Shown in pieces: positions 16,855-25,954 of a stretch of DNA of 64,000 bases (position 1 is the stretch's first letter; every line of letters starts with the position of its first letter). A model generated the notes under the pieces. The model was not told where the DNA came from. It saw nothing but the letters and a program-made list of their open reading frames with translations, and searched no databases. The stretch comes from Nocardia rhizosphaerihabitans (GTDB taxonomy: Bacteria > Actinomycetota > Actinomycetes > Mycobacteriales > Mycobacteriaceae), in NCBI RefSeq assembly GCF_014646295.1, contig NZ_BMNE01000001.1, positions 930,001 to 994,000 on the forward strand, given 5' to 3'. A program made the position numbers and the translations under genes.

Positions 16855-18747
16855 CTACTGCAGCCAGCCGCCGATGCGCTGGGCGATCGCGTCGGGCGTA
16901 AGACCCAGTTCCTCGAGGATCTCGCCACGTGACGCATGGTCCAGGAACTGCTGGGGCACACCGAGATCGCGGGTCGGCACGTCGAGACCGGCGTCGCGCA
17001 GGCGCGCCGACACGGTCGAGCCGATGCCGCCGTGCAGGCCACCGTCCTCGACGGTGACGACGAGGCGGTAGTTCTCGGCCATCTTGACCAGGGTGTCCGA
17101 CACCGGGATGACCCAGCGCGGATCGACCACGGTGACCGAGATGCCCTGCGGGGCAAGCAGTTCGGCAACCCGCATGGCCGTCTCCGCGAACGGGCCGACG
17201 GCCACGATCAGAACGTCACCGTGCTGGGACTGCGCCGAGCCGGCGCCGGGGACGGCCAGCCGCAGCACATCGATGCTGTCGACCCGCTCCACGGCGGTGA
17301 TGTCCTCGGCGACACTGCCTTTCGGGAAACGCAGCACCGTCGGTCCGTCGGTGACGGCCAGCGCCTCGGCGAGTTCCTCACGCAGGGTGGCGCCGTCGCG
17401 CGGGGCGGCGACGCGGATGCCGGGGACGATGCCGAGCAGCGAGAAGTCCCACATGCCGTTGTGGCTGGCGCCGTCGGGGCCGGTGATGCCCGCGCGATCC
17501 AGCACGACGGTGACCGGCTGCTTGAGCAGCGCCACGTCCATCAGCAGCTGGTCGAACGCGCGGTTGAGGAAGGTGGAGTAGATCGCGACGACCGGGTGCA
17601 TGCCACCCAGCGCCAGGCCGGCGGCCGAGGCCATCGCGTGCTGTTCGGCGATGCCGACGTCGAACATGCGGTTCGGGAAGCGTTCACCGAACGGGGCAAG
17701 GCCGGTGGGGCCGGGCATGGCCGCGGTGATGGCGACGATGTCCTCGCGCCGCGACGCGTGATCGATGAGCTCCTCGGAGAACACCGCCGTCCAGCCCTTG
17801 GCCTTCTTGCCCGCGAGCGGGCGGCCGGTGAGCGGGTCGATCGGGTCGCAGGCGTGCATCTGGTCGGCGACGTGGTTCTCGGCGTGCTCGTAGCCGTTGC
17901 CCTTGCGGGTGACCACGTGCACGACGACCGGACCGCCGAAGTCCTTGGCGCGCCGCATCGCCGCCTCGAGCGCGACGAGATCGTGGCCGTCGACCGGGCC
18001 GACGTACTTCATGCCCAGATCGGAGAACAGTTCCTGCGGGCTCACCGCGTCCTTGATCCCCGCCTTGAGCGCGTGGACCATCGAATACGCCGAATCCCCC
18101 ACGGCGGGAATGCTTTTGAGAATGCGTTTCCCGGCGTCGAGGGCGTGCTCGTAGGCGGGCTGGGTGCGCAGCGCGGTCAACCGGTCGGCCAGGCCGCCGA
18201 TGGTCGGCGCGTAGGAGCGGCCGTTGTCGTTGACCACGACCACCACCGGACGGTCGGGCGCGCCCGCGATGTTGTTGAGCGCCTCCCAGCACATGCCGCC
18301 GGTGAGCGCGCCGTCACCGACGACGGCGACGACGGTGCGGTTCTGCTCCGACAGCGCGAACGCCTTGGCCAGGCCGTCGGCGTAGGACAGCGCCGCCGAA
18401 GCGTGCGAGGACTCGACCCAGTCGTGCTCGCTCTCGGCGCGGCTCGGGTAGCCCGACAGGCCGTCGCGCATGCGCAGCGAGTCGAACCGGTCCTTGCGGC
18501 CGGTGAGGATCTTGTGCACGTAGGCCTGGTGACCGGTGTCGAAGATCAGCGGGTCCGCCGGGGAATCGAAGATCCGGTGCAGGGCGATGGTCAGCTCGAC
18601 CACCCCTAGATTGGGGCCGAGGTGGCCTCCGGTGGCGGCGACCTTCTGCACCAGGAACTCGCGGATCTCCTCCGCCAGCTCCCGCAGTTGCGGCACGCTC
18701 AGCCGGCGCAGATCTTCGGGTGAATCCACCCGCGACAGCACTCCCAC
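16855..18747 (-). CDS. dxs: 1-deoxy-D-xylulose-5-phosphate synthase
   Basis: 630 aa from the GTG at 18747 ([21 protein letters not shown]); the longer frame to 18849 adds a non-homologous stretch. It condenses pyruvate and glyceraldehyde 3-phosphate, with thiamine diphosphate, in the first step of the MEP isoprenoid pathway, which feeds decaprenyl phosphate for arabinan synthesis and quinones. Visible: [19 protein letters not shown], the ThDP motif [28 protein letters not shown], the transketolase pyrimidine domain with [23 protein letters not shown], and the C-terminal transketolase domain from about 500. GGAG about 11 nt upstream is a possible ribosome site. It is divergent from the glutaminase gene. 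Confidence 0.95.
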   Translation of the reverse strand: MGVLSRVDSPEDLRRLSVPQLRELAEEIREFLVQKVAATGGHLGPNLGVVELTIALHRIFDSPADPLIFDTGHQAYVHKILTGRKDRFDSLRMRDGLSGYPSRAESEHDWVESSHASAALSYADGLAKAFALSEQNRTVVAVVGDGALTGGMCWEALNNIAGAPDRPVVVVVNDNGRSYAPTIGGLADRLTALRTQPAYEHALDAGKRILKSIPAVGDSAYSMVHALKAGIKDAVSPQELFSDLGMKYVGPVDGHDLVALEAAMRRAKDFGGPVVVHVVTRKGNGYEHAENHVADQMHACDPIDPLTGRPLAGKKAKGWTAVFSEELIDHASRREDIVAITAAMPGPTGLAPFGERFPNRMFDVGIAEQHAMASAAGLALGGMHPVVAIYSTFLNRAFDQLLMDVALLKQPVTVVLDRAGITGPDGASHNGMWDFSLLGIVPGIRVAAPRDGATLREELAEALAVTDGPTVLRFPKGSVAEDITAVERVDSIDVLRLAVPGAGSAQSQHGDVLIVAVGPFAETAMRVAELLAPQGISVTVVDPRWVIPVSDTLVKMAENYRLVVTVEDGGLHGGIGSTVSARLRDAGLDVPTRDLGVPQQFLDHASRGEILEELGLTPDAIAQRIGGWLQ

Positions 18748-18986
18748 CTGAACTCGCTTTCTCCGGACTACTGTGTGATCCGCCCAGTGTATTTGGCCGT
18801 GCGGGCGGCCCCGGCTCGCGGGCCCTTCCCGGTCCGTCGCGCCGACCATAGCCGCACCCGGCCGAGCTGCCCACCCACGCCCGCTGAACTGGGCGACCGG
18901 CGGTGAACCGCCCTCCCGGCGGCCGGTGATCGGCTGTGAGGACTATCTCCCCCGCGCGTCCCCACCTGGGCGGCGACGACGCGACC

Positions 18987-18992
18987 TACAGT
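18987..18992 (+). promoter_or_regulatory. -10 element for the glutaminase fusion gene
   Basis: TACAGT ends 7 nt before the GTG at 19000 and overlaps the GTG at 18991, which therefore cannot be the start if this promoter is used. Confidence 0.5.
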
Positions 18993-18999
18993 GACCGCT

Positions 19000-20862
19000 G
19001 TGGCCGAACCGGACGGTGTTGCGCGCTCGATCGACCCCGGCGTGGTGGCGGGCATGCTCGACGAGGTGTACGCGGTCTGCCGCGACGACACCTCCGGCTC
19101 GCCCGCCGACTACATCCCCGAGCTCGCCGCGGTGGCACCCGACTCGTTCGGGCTGTGCCTGGCGACCGCGGACGGTCTGGTCTACGCGGTGGGCGATACC
19201 GGCATCGAGTTCACCATCCAGTCCATCTCCAAGCCGTTCACCTATGCGCTCGCGCTGGTCGATCGCGGCCTGGCCGGGGTGGCCGAGCACATCGACGTCG
19301 AGCCATCGGGTGAGCCGTTCAACGAGATCAGCCTGGAACCGGATACCCAGCGGCCGAGCAATCCGATGATCAACTCCGGGGCGATCACGGCGGCCTCGCT
19401 GATCCACGGCCGCGACGCCGCCGACAAGTTCGAGCGGGTCCGGCGCTGCTATTCGCGCTTCGCCGGGCGGGAGCTGCAGATGAACCAGGCGGTCTACGAA
19501 TCGGAGGCGCGCACCGGCTACCGCAACCGCGCGATCGGCTACATGCTGCGCTCGGTCGGCATCATCGACGTCGACCCCGACGACGCGGTCGATCGCTACT
19601 TCCGGCAGTGCTCGATCGAGATCACCTGCGCCGATCTGGCCGTGATGGCGGCGACGCTGGCCGACAACGGGGTGAACCCGAGGACAGGCGAACGGGCGCT
19701 GTCGACCGCGCTGACCGAGCGCGTGCTCAGCGTGATGACGACCTGCGGCATGTACAACGCGGCGGGCGACTGGGTGACCACGGTCGGCCTACCCGCCAAG
19801 AGCGGGGTGGGCGGCGGGATCATCGCCGTGCTGCCGGGCCAGATCGGGATCTCGGTGTACTCGCCGCGCCTGGACGGTCAGGGCAACAGCGTGCGCGGGG
19901 TCGCCGCGTGCCGGGAGCTGTCGCGGCGGCTCGAACTGCACTTCTGTCACGTGACCCGCTCGGCGCGCACCGCCATCCGCGCCGACTACTCGGTGGCGCA
20001 GGTGCCGTCGCGGTCGCGGCGCTCCCCCGAGGACGCCGAGGTGCTGGCGGCGCACGGTGACCGCGCCCGGGTCTACGAACTGCACGGCGACCTGCTCTTC
20101 GCCGGCGCCGAACGCGCGGTGCGGGCCATCGAGAGCAAAGTCGGCGCGCTCGACGCCCTGGTGATCGACCTGCGCCGGGTCGGCGAGGTGAGCGCGGTGG
20201 CGCGCGGGATGCTCGATGCCCTGCAGACCGAACTCGTCCGGGGCGGCAGCCGGGTCGCGCTGGTCGATCCCGACGCCAAGCTGGGTCACGAGGCATCGAG
20301 CCTGGATCCCGGCGATCCGCGCGGGCGGGTGTTCATCGACCGGGACACCGCGGCCGAGTGGTGCGAAGACATCATCTTGGACCTGCATCGGCCGCCGGGG
20401 CAGCGCGCCCAGACCTCGATCGGTCTCGACGAGCACCCGCTGCTGGCCGGGCTCGACGCCGGCTATCGCACCCGGTTGGCCGCCGATTTCGAGCCGCGCA
20501 CCTTCGCGCGGGGTGAACTGATCGCCGACCGGGGCGACCCGCGCTCGGGGCTGTATCTGATTCTGGACGGGCGGGTGCGGGCGACCTTCTCCGGCACCGA
20601 CGGGCGGGTGCACCGGCTGCTGACGCTGTCGGCGGGGATGTCGTTCGGGGAGATCCCGATGCTGATCGGGGAACCGTTCATGTACGAGATCAGCGCCGAG
20701 ACGACGGTGCGAGTGGCGGTGATGCCGCCCGACGTCTTCGATCAGCTCACCGAGGGGCACCCGCGGCTGAAACTGGCACTGCTGCAGCGCCTCGCCGCGG
20801 GCGCCTACGAGCAGATGGCCGCCACGGTGCGGACCCTCTCCGGCAACGCGGGCAACTACTGA
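19000..20862 (+). CDS. glsA: Glutaminase A fused to STAS and cyclic-nucleotide-binding-like domains
   Basis: 620 aa, twice the size of a plain bacterial glutaminase (about 305). Domain 1 (about 10-310) is a beta-lactamase-fold glutaminase with the SxxK pair Ser75/Lys78 in FTIQSISKPF, NPMINSGAI and VGLPAKSGVGGGI; it hydrolyses glutamine to glutamate and ammonia. Domain 2 (about 340-435) resembles a STAS domain (VYELHGDLLFAGAERAV, ALVIDLRRVGEV). Domain 3 (about 475-600) resembles a CAP-type cyclic-nucleotide fold (GLYLILDGRVRATF, MSFGEIPMLIGEPFMYEISAET). The expected phosphate-binding R-[ST]-A is not seen after FGE, so cNMP may not bind. The extra domains are probably regulatory. The start at 19000 rests on the -10 box; GTG 18991 is the alternative. 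Confidence 0.9.
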   Translation: MAEPDGVARSIDPGVVAGMLDEVYAVCRDDTSGSPADYIPELAAVAPDSFGLCLATADGLVYAVGDTGIEFTIQSISKPFTYALALVDRGLAGVAEHIDVEPSGEPFNEISLEPDTQRPSNPMINSGAITAASLIHGRDAADKFERVRRCYSRFAGRELQMNQAVYESEARTGYRNRAIGYMLRSVGIIDVDPDDAVDRYFRQCSIEITCADLAVMAATLADNGVNPRTGERALSTALTERVLSVMTTCGMYNAAGDWVTTVGLPAKSGVGGGIIAVLPGQIGISVYSPRLDGQGNSVRGVAACRELSRRLELHFCHVTRSARTAIRADYSVAQVPSRSRRSPEDAEVLAAHGDRARVYELHGDLLFAGAERAVRAIESKVGALDALVIDLRRVGEVSAVARGMLDALQTELVRGGSRVALVDPDAKLGHEASSLDPGDPRGRVFIDRDTAAEWCEDIILDLHRPPGQRAQTSIGLDEHPLLAGLDAGYRTRLAADFEPRTFARGELIADRGDPRSGLYLILDGRVRATFSGTDGRVHRLLTLSAGMSFGEIPMLIGEPFMYEISAETTVRVAVMPPDVFDQLTEGHPRLKLALLQRLAAGAYEQMAATVRTLSGNAGNY

Positions 20863-20938
20863 CCGCGGGCCGTCGGAACTCGGGCCCACCGCGAGACGTT
20901 GGGCAGCACAGCATCCTTCGACCGACAGGAGTAGCGCG

Positions 20939-21607
20939 GTGGGCAAGAAGTCCTGGCAGGCGAGCACGACGACATTCGGGCGCGGCACGGTGCGCGCCGT
21001 CCCCGATCTGATCCGGGTAACGCTGTCGGTGGAGTCGCGCGCCGACACCGTCGCCGCCGCCTACGGGCGGGCAGGTGACCGGGTGAACGCCGTCGTCGCC
21101 GCCCTGCGCGCGGCCGGAGTCAGCGACGCCGACATGGCAACCAGCGGGCTGAGCGTGCGCACCGAGACCGTCTACACCGACAGCGGGCGCAGCGAGATCG
21201 CCGGCTACCTGGCGTCGACGAGCCTGAGCGTGTCGCTGCGCGAGGGCACCGGCACCGAGCCCGCCGACACCGTGGCCGCCGCGGTGACCGCGGGCGGCGA
21301 CGATGTCCGCCTCGGCGGCCTGACCCGCGGCATCGCCGAACCGGAGCCGCTGCTCGCGCAGGCGCGCGATGCCGCCTTCGACGACGCCAAGACCAAGGCC
21401 GAGCAGTACGCGGCCCGCGCTGGCGTTTCCCTGGGCGAGGTCATGCAGATCACCGAGGACATCGCCACACCGATGCCACGGGCCTACGAGATCGCCGAGA
21501 TGGACAGCGCGCCGATGCTGATGGCCCGGGCGAGCTCCCCGGTGCCGGTCGTCCCCGGCGAGACCGAGATCGGCGCCACCGTCCGGGTCACCTGGGCCCT
21601 GGACTGA
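20939..21607 (+). CDS. SIMPL domain (DUF541) protein
   Basis: 222 aa, starting at GTG 20939 with AGGAG about 8 nt upstream. The whole protein is one SIMPL domain: GRGTVRAVPDLIRVTLSVES at the N-terminus, then a helical block with AAGVSDADMATSGLSVRTE, GYLASTSLSVSL, and EAxxDAxxKAExYAxxAG-like DAAFDDAKTKAEQYAARAGVSLGEVMQI. The C-terminal GETEIGATVRVTWAL strand closes the fold. Unlike many relatives it has no signal peptide, so it should be cytoplasmic. Bacterial members (e.g. BP26/Omp28 of Brucella) form ring oligomers; a biochemical role is not established. It lies 76 bp after the glutaminase gene and may share its transcript. Confidence 0.85.
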   Translation: MGKKSWQASTTTFGRGTVRAVPDLIRVTLSVESRADTVAAAYGRAGDRVNAVVAALRAAGVSDADMATSGLSVRTETVYTDSGRSEIAGYLASTSLSVSLREGTGTEPADTVAAAVTAGGDDVRLGGLTRGIAEPEPLLAQARDAAFDDAKTKAEQYAARAGVSLGEVMQITEDIATPMPRAYEIAEMDSAPMLMARASSPVPVVPGETEIGATVRVTWALD

Positions 21608-21745
21608 CTTCCGGCAACACCTTCGCCGGCCGAGTCTGCCGGCCACCGGACCCGGCTGCCAGGCACGTCGGCGGGCTGTGCGGATCACGGTGGCTGGCCT
21701 CAGCCGCCCTGACGATGGCACGGGGCTCGGCCGTCGAGGGTTGAC

Positions 21746-23116
21746 TCAGCGATCGAGCAGGGCCACGCATTCGACGTGGTGGGTGGCGGGGAAGGCGTCG
21801 AAGGCGCGCAGGTCGGCCAGGTGGTAGCCGGCGTCGAGGTAGAGGCCGAGGTCGCGGGCGAAAGACGCTGGGTCGCAGCCGATGTGGACGATCCGGCGGG
21901 GATCGGCGTCGGTGACGGCGGCGACGACTTCTTTGCCCGCACCGGCGCGTGGCGGGTCGAGGACGACGACATCCGGTGTGCCCGAGGCGGTTCGGGAGCG
22001 CACCCAGCGTTCGACGCGGTCGGCGCGCAGGTCCAGCCAGGGCAGGTCGCGCAGGGCGGCGGCACCGTCGGCGACGGCGGAGCGCGCCGATTCGACGGCC
22101 GCGACCGCGCCGGTCTGGCCGGTCTGCTCGGCCAGGCGGGCGGCGAAGACACCGACACCGCTGTACAGATCCCAGCCGGACCCGCCGGGCGACAGACCCG
22201 ACCAGTCGGCGACCAGGTCCGAATAGCATTGCGCGGCACGGTGATGCGCCTGCCAGAAACCGGTGGCCGACAGTTCCCAGCGTCGGCCTGCGACGTACTC
22301 CACAGCGCGACCGGTCCCGGCCATCACCCATTCCTCGCGGGGCGCGTTGGTCGCCGACTTCCGCGCGGCGGCCCGGTCCCGGACGGCACCACGCTCGTCA
22401 CCGCCGCGGCCACCGGGTTCGCGGCGGCGGGAGGGGCGATGGTGACCACGACCGCGGCCAGCGCCACGTGGCGTCTCCGGACGGCCACCGGGCTGCACGG
22501 TGTCGGGCACCGCGGCCAGCTCCACGATGTGCCGCACGCCGTCGCCGTCGACAGCGACGACCAGATCGGCGCCCGGCGTCCACAACCGCTCGGAGACACC
22601 GTCGAGCGCGCCCGCCACCGGCTGCGGGCACCGCAGGTCCGTCATGACCCCGGTACTGCGATGGCGATGCACCCCGGCGCGACCGGCGCCGTCGACGACC
22701 AGGCGGATGCGGGTCCGCCAGCCGCCGGTGACCTCGCCGGAATCACCGGCGATCGGCTCGACCGTCACGTCCCGTTCCACCCCGGCCAGCCTGCGCAACT
22801 GCTCGGCCACCACAGTCGCCTTCAGCGCGCGTTGCGCGGCGGGTGTGGCGAAGGAGAAGTCGCAGCACCCCGCGCCGCCGGGACCGGACACCGGGCAGGT
22901 CGCGGGCACCCGATCCGGGGACGCCTCGATGATCTCGACGGCATCGGCCCGGCAGAACGACCCGCCCCGGTCCTCGGTGACCCTGGCACGCACCAGCTCA
23001 CCGGGCAGGCCGTGGCGCACGAACACCACGCGGCCCTCGTGCCTGCCGACACAGAACCCACCGTGCCCCGGCGGACCGAGCCGGATCTCGAATTCCTCGC
23101 CGCGCCAGTCGCTCAT
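21746..23116 (-). CDS. Class I SAM RNA m5U methyltransferase, TrmA/RumA family (Rv2689c-like)
   Basis: 456 aa from the ATG at 23116, which overlaps the stop of the upstream APC permease gene (ATGA); translation is probably coupled. An N-terminal TRAM-like OB fold (about 1-60) is followed by a Cys cluster (CPVSGPGGAGCCDF) resembling an Fe-S site, then the Rossmann domain with WDLYSGVGVFAARLAEQ. Catalytic Cys414 is in HIGCDPASFARDLG and the general-base Glu449 in HHVECVALL, as in RumA/TrmA. A long basic insertion (about residues 230-285, PRGAGRGRGHHRPSRRREPGG) is unusual and probably a disordered loop. The family makes 5-methyluridine in rRNA or tRNA; the target base here is not determined. Confidence 0.9.
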   Translation of the reverse strand: MSDWRGEEFEIRLGPPGHGGFCVGRHEGRVVFVRHGLPGELVRARVTEDRGGSFCRADAVEIIEASPDRVPATCPVSGPGGAGCCDFSFATPAAQRALKATVVAEQLRRLAGVERDVTVEPIAGDSGEVTGGWRTRIRLVVDGAGRAGVHRHRSTGVMTDLRCPQPVAGALDGVSERLWTPGADLVVAVDGDGVRHIVELAAVPDTVQPGGRPETPRGAGRGRGHHRPSRRREPGGRGGDERGAVRDRAAARKSATNAPREEWVMAGTGRAVEYVAGRRWELSATGFWQAHHRAAQCYSDLVADWSGLSPGGSGWDLYSGVGVFAARLAEQTGQTGAVAAVESARSAVADGAAALRDLPWLDLRADRVERWVRSRTASGTPDVVVLDPPRAGAGKEVVAAVTDADPRRIVHIGCDPASFARDLGLYLDAGYHLADLRAFDAFPATHHVECVALLDR

Positions 23117-25134
23117 CCGCGGCGGCCCGGCTGCTCGAAACCGCGGCGCACCGAACCCGGCGCGTTCACGTCGGCGGGCTGCTTGGCGTGCGCGGAGGAA
23201 CTGAGCTGCCACGGCACGCTCGTCACCATCACGCCCGGCTCGAACAGCAGCCTGCCCTTCAACCGCAGCGCGGACTGGTTGTGCAGCACCTGCTCCCACC
23301 AGTGACCGACCACGTACTCGGGGATGAACACGGTGACGACGTCGCGGGGGGCGTCCTTGCGCACCCGCTTCACGTAATCCAGCACCGGCTTGGTGATCTC
23401 GCGGTACGGCGATTCGATCACCTTGAGCGGCACGTTGATCTCGCTGTTCTCCCATTCGCGCACGAGCCTGCGGGTGTCGGCGTCGTCGACGTTCACCGTC
23501 ACCGCTTCGAGGGTGTCGGGACGGGTCGCGCGGGCATAGGCCAGGGCGCGGCGGGTCGGCAGGTGCAGTTTGGAGACCAGCACGATGGAATGGGTGCGGC
23601 TGGGCAGCACACCGTCCCACTCGGATTCGTCCAGTTCACGCGAGACCGAGTCGTAGTGCTTGCGGATGAGCTTCATGACGATGAAGATCGCGACCATCGT
23701 GATGATGGCGATCCAGGCACCGGCGAAGAACTTGGTGATCAGCACGATCACCAGCACCGCCCCGGTCGCAGTGAGGCCGATCGCATTGATCACCCTGGAC
23801 CGCATCATCTTTCTGCGCTGCGCCGGATCGGTCTCGGTGCGCAACAACCGTGTCCAGTGCCGCAGCATGCCGGTCTGGCTCAACACGAACGAGACGAACA
23901 CGCCCACGATGTAGAGCTGGATCAGCTTGGTCACCTCGGCACCGAACATCACGACGAACGCGATGGCGGCACCGGACAGGAACAGGATCCCATTGGAGAA
24001 GGCCAGCCGGTCGCCGCGGGTGTGCAGCTGACGCGGCAGGTACCGGTCCTGCGCCAGGATCGAGCCGAGCACGGGGAAACCGTTGAACGCGGTGTTGGCG
24101 GCCAGCACCAGGATCAGCGCGGTCACGATGGTGATGAAGAAGAAGCCGATCGGGAAGCCGTGGAAGACGGTCTCGGCGATCTGCGCGATCAGCGTCTTCT
24201 GGTGGTAGTCGGCGGGCGCGCCCACCAGGTTCGACGTGTCGTGCGCGTACACGACGCCGATCTTCTGGGCCAGGATGATGATGCCCATCAGCAGCACGAT
24301 CGCGATGGCACCCAGCAGCAGCAGCGTGGTCGCGGCATTGCGCGACTTGGGTTTGCGGAACGCGGGCACGCCGTTGCTGATCGCCTCCACACCGGTCAGC
24401 GCGGCACAACCCGAGGAGAACGCCCGCGCGATCAGGAAGGCGAAGGCCAGGCCGTAGAGGTGCTCGTCCTCGGCGTTGAGCCCGAAACCGGCCGATACCG
24501 CCTGGATGTCGTCGCCGAGGATGTAGATCCGGAACAGACCCCAGCCCAGCATCGCGGCCATGCCGACGATGAACGCATAGGTCGGAATCGCGAACGCTTT
24601 CCCCGATTCGCGCACACCCCGCAGGTTAATCGCGGTCAGCACCGCGATCGCCACGACAGCGAACAACACCTTGTGCGTGGCGACGAACGGGATCGCCGAG
24701 CCGATGTTGGAGGCCGCCGAGGAGATCGACACCGCGACCGTGAGCACATAGTCGACCAGCAGCGCGCTGCCGACCGTCAGGCCGGCGTTCGGGCCCAGGT
24801 TGGTGGTCGCGACCTCGTAGTCACCGCCACCGGACGGGTAGGCGTGCACGTTCTGCCGATAGCTGGCGACCACCACGGCCATCACGAACGCGACGGCCAG
24901 CCCGACCCACGGCGCGTACAGGTAGGCCGAGATGCCCGCCGCCGACAGCACCAGGAAGATCTCCTCCGGCGCGTAAGCCACCGAGGACATCGCGTCGGAG
25001 GCGAACACCGGAAGAGCGATACGCTTGGGCAACAACGTGTGGCCGAGCGAATCGCTACGGAACGGCCTGCCCAGCAGCACACGCTTGGCTGCCGTCGTCA
25101 ACTTGGACACCGGGCTGAGCATAGAGGAGTTCAC
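23113..25134 (-). CDS. APC-family permease with C-terminal cytosolic domain (Rv2690c-like)
   Basis: About 673 aa. Twelve or so hydrophobic segments between residues 35 and 480 show the APC amino-acid permease fold, with VFASDAMSSVAYAPEEIFLVLS at TM1 and YPSGGGDYEVATTNLGPNAG. The last ~170 residues are cytosolic (HSIVLVSKLHLPTRRALAYARATRPDTLEAVTVNVDD), resembling a universal-stress-like fold found in DUF-type APC potassium or amino-acid transporters of the KimA/KupA group. Divergent from two TrkA-type genes, so potassium transport is a fair guess. Start GTG 25134 has GAAGG upstream; ATG 25122 is nearly as good. Its stop overlaps the RNA methyltransferase start. Confidence 0.85.
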   Translation of the reverse strand: MNSSMLSPVSKLTTAAKRVLLGRPFRSDSLGHTLLPKRIALPVFASDAMSSVAYAPEEIFLVLSAAGISAYLYAPWVGLAVAFVMAVVVASYRQNVHAYPSGGGDYEVATTNLGPNAGLTVGSALLVDYVLTVAVSISSAASNIGSAIPFVATHKVLFAVVAIAVLTAINLRGVRESGKAFAIPTYAFIVGMAAMLGWGLFRIYILGDDIQAVSAGFGLNAEDEHLYGLAFAFLIARAFSSGCAALTGVEAISNGVPAFRKPKSRNAATTLLLLGAIAIVLLMGIIILAQKIGVVYAHDTSNLVGAPADYHQKTLIAQIAETVFHGFPIGFFFITIVTALILVLAANTAFNGFPVLGSILAQDRYLPRQLHTRGDRLAFSNGILFLSGAAIAFVVMFGAEVTKLIQLYIVGVFVSFVLSQTGMLRHWTRLLRTETDPAQRRKMMRSRVINAIGLTATGAVLVIVLITKFFAGAWIAIITMVAIFIVMKLIRKHYDSVSRELDESEWDGVLPSRTHSIVLVSKLHLPTRRALAYARATRPDTLEAVTVNVDDADTRRLVREWENSEINVPLKVIESPYREITKPVLDYVKRVRKDAPRDVVTVFIPEYVVGHWWEQVLHNQSALRLKGRLLFEPGVMVTSVPWQLSSSAHAKQPADVNAPGSVRRGFEQPGRRG

Positions 25135-25239
25135 CGGTACCTTCGCGCGCACGTTCGCCCCCGCCGGCGGCGGTGTCGTGATTGTTTGCGTCGCCTCGCC
25201 CAGGGGAAAATGGGCGATGGGAGCATCCGGCGGGTACGG

Positions 25240-25270
25240 TCCTTGCCGGACGCCACGGGTTCGGCAAGGA
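25240..25270 (+). promoter_or_regulatory. Hairpin just upstream of the first trkA gene
   Basis: TCCTTGCCG (25240-25248) pairs with CGGCAAGGA (25262-25270) across a 13-nt loop, 14 bp before the GTG at 25284. It could be an operator in the divergent promoter region or a 5' leader stem. No known riboswitch class is recognised. Confidence 0.4.
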
Positions 25271-25283
25271 ACGAGGGTGCACG

Positions 25284-25949
25284 GTGTACGTAGTGATCAT
25301 GGGGTGCGGACGGGTCGGCTCGTCGCTGGCGCGCGCCCTGGTCCGGGTGGGACACGAGGTCACGGTGATCGACCGCGATCCCAGCGCGTTCCGCCGCCTG
25401 GGTGAAGGGTTCACCGGCCAGGAAGTGGTGGGTGTCGGTTTCGACCGGGATGTGCTGACCCGCGCGGGAATCGAGCGGGCCGACGCCTTCGCGGCCGTGT
25501 CCTCCGGTGACAACTCCAACATCATCTCGGCCAGGGTGGCCAGGGAGATGTTCGGCGTCGAACGCGTCGTCGCCCGGATCTACGACGCCAAGCGCGCCGA
25601 GGTCTACGAGCGGCTCGGCATCCCCACCATCGCGACCGTGCCGTGGACCACCGACCGGTTCCTGCGCACGCTGATCGGCGACAACTCGACCACCACCTGG
25701 CGTGATCCGACGGGCGCGGTGGCTGTCACGCAGCTCACCCTGCACGAGGACTGGTCCGGGCGCACCGTACGCGATCTGGAACGCGAACTCGGGGTGCGGG
25801 TGGCGTTCATCCTGCGCTTCGGCCAGGGTCTGCTGCCCGAATCCAAGACCATCGTCCAGGCCGACGACGTGGTCTACGTCGCGGCGACGTCCGGCAGTGT
25901 CGGTGAGACGGTCGCTTTGGCCGCCAAGGCTCCCCAGAGCGAGGACTGA
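25284..25949 (+). CDS. trkA: TrkA/KtrA-type potassium channel gating subunit (CeoB-like)
   Basis: 221 aa. RCK_N Rossmann domain (1-135) with the dinucleotide motif VIMGCGRVGSSLARAL and the acidic residue ending the second strand in VTVIDRDPSAF; a TrkA_C-like region follows (about 140-210). Such proteins bind NAD(H) or ATP/ADP and open a membrane K+ channel subunit. No TrkH/KtrB channel gene is present here, but the divergent APC permease may be the partner. Start at GTG 25284 is where homology begins; the upstream open frame is not protein-like. Six bp separate it from a second paralogue, as in M. tuberculosis ceoB-ceoC. Confidence 0.9.
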   Translation: MYVVIMGCGRVGSSLARALVRVGHEVTVIDRDPSAFRRLGEGFTGQEVVGVGFDRDVLTRAGIERADAFAAVSSGDNSNIISARVAREMFGVERVVARIYDAKRAEVYERLGIPTIATVPWTTDRFLRTLIGDNSTTTWRDPTGAVAVTQLTLHEDWSGRTVRDLERELGVRVAFILRFGQGLLPESKTIVQADDVVYVAATSGSVGETVALAAKAPQSED

Positions 25950-25954
25950 ACAAC

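Noticed and set aside
20878..22331. Overlapping minus-strand frames near the SIMPL gene
   Set aside because: Arg/Pro-rich shadows of real genes on the other strand or frame.
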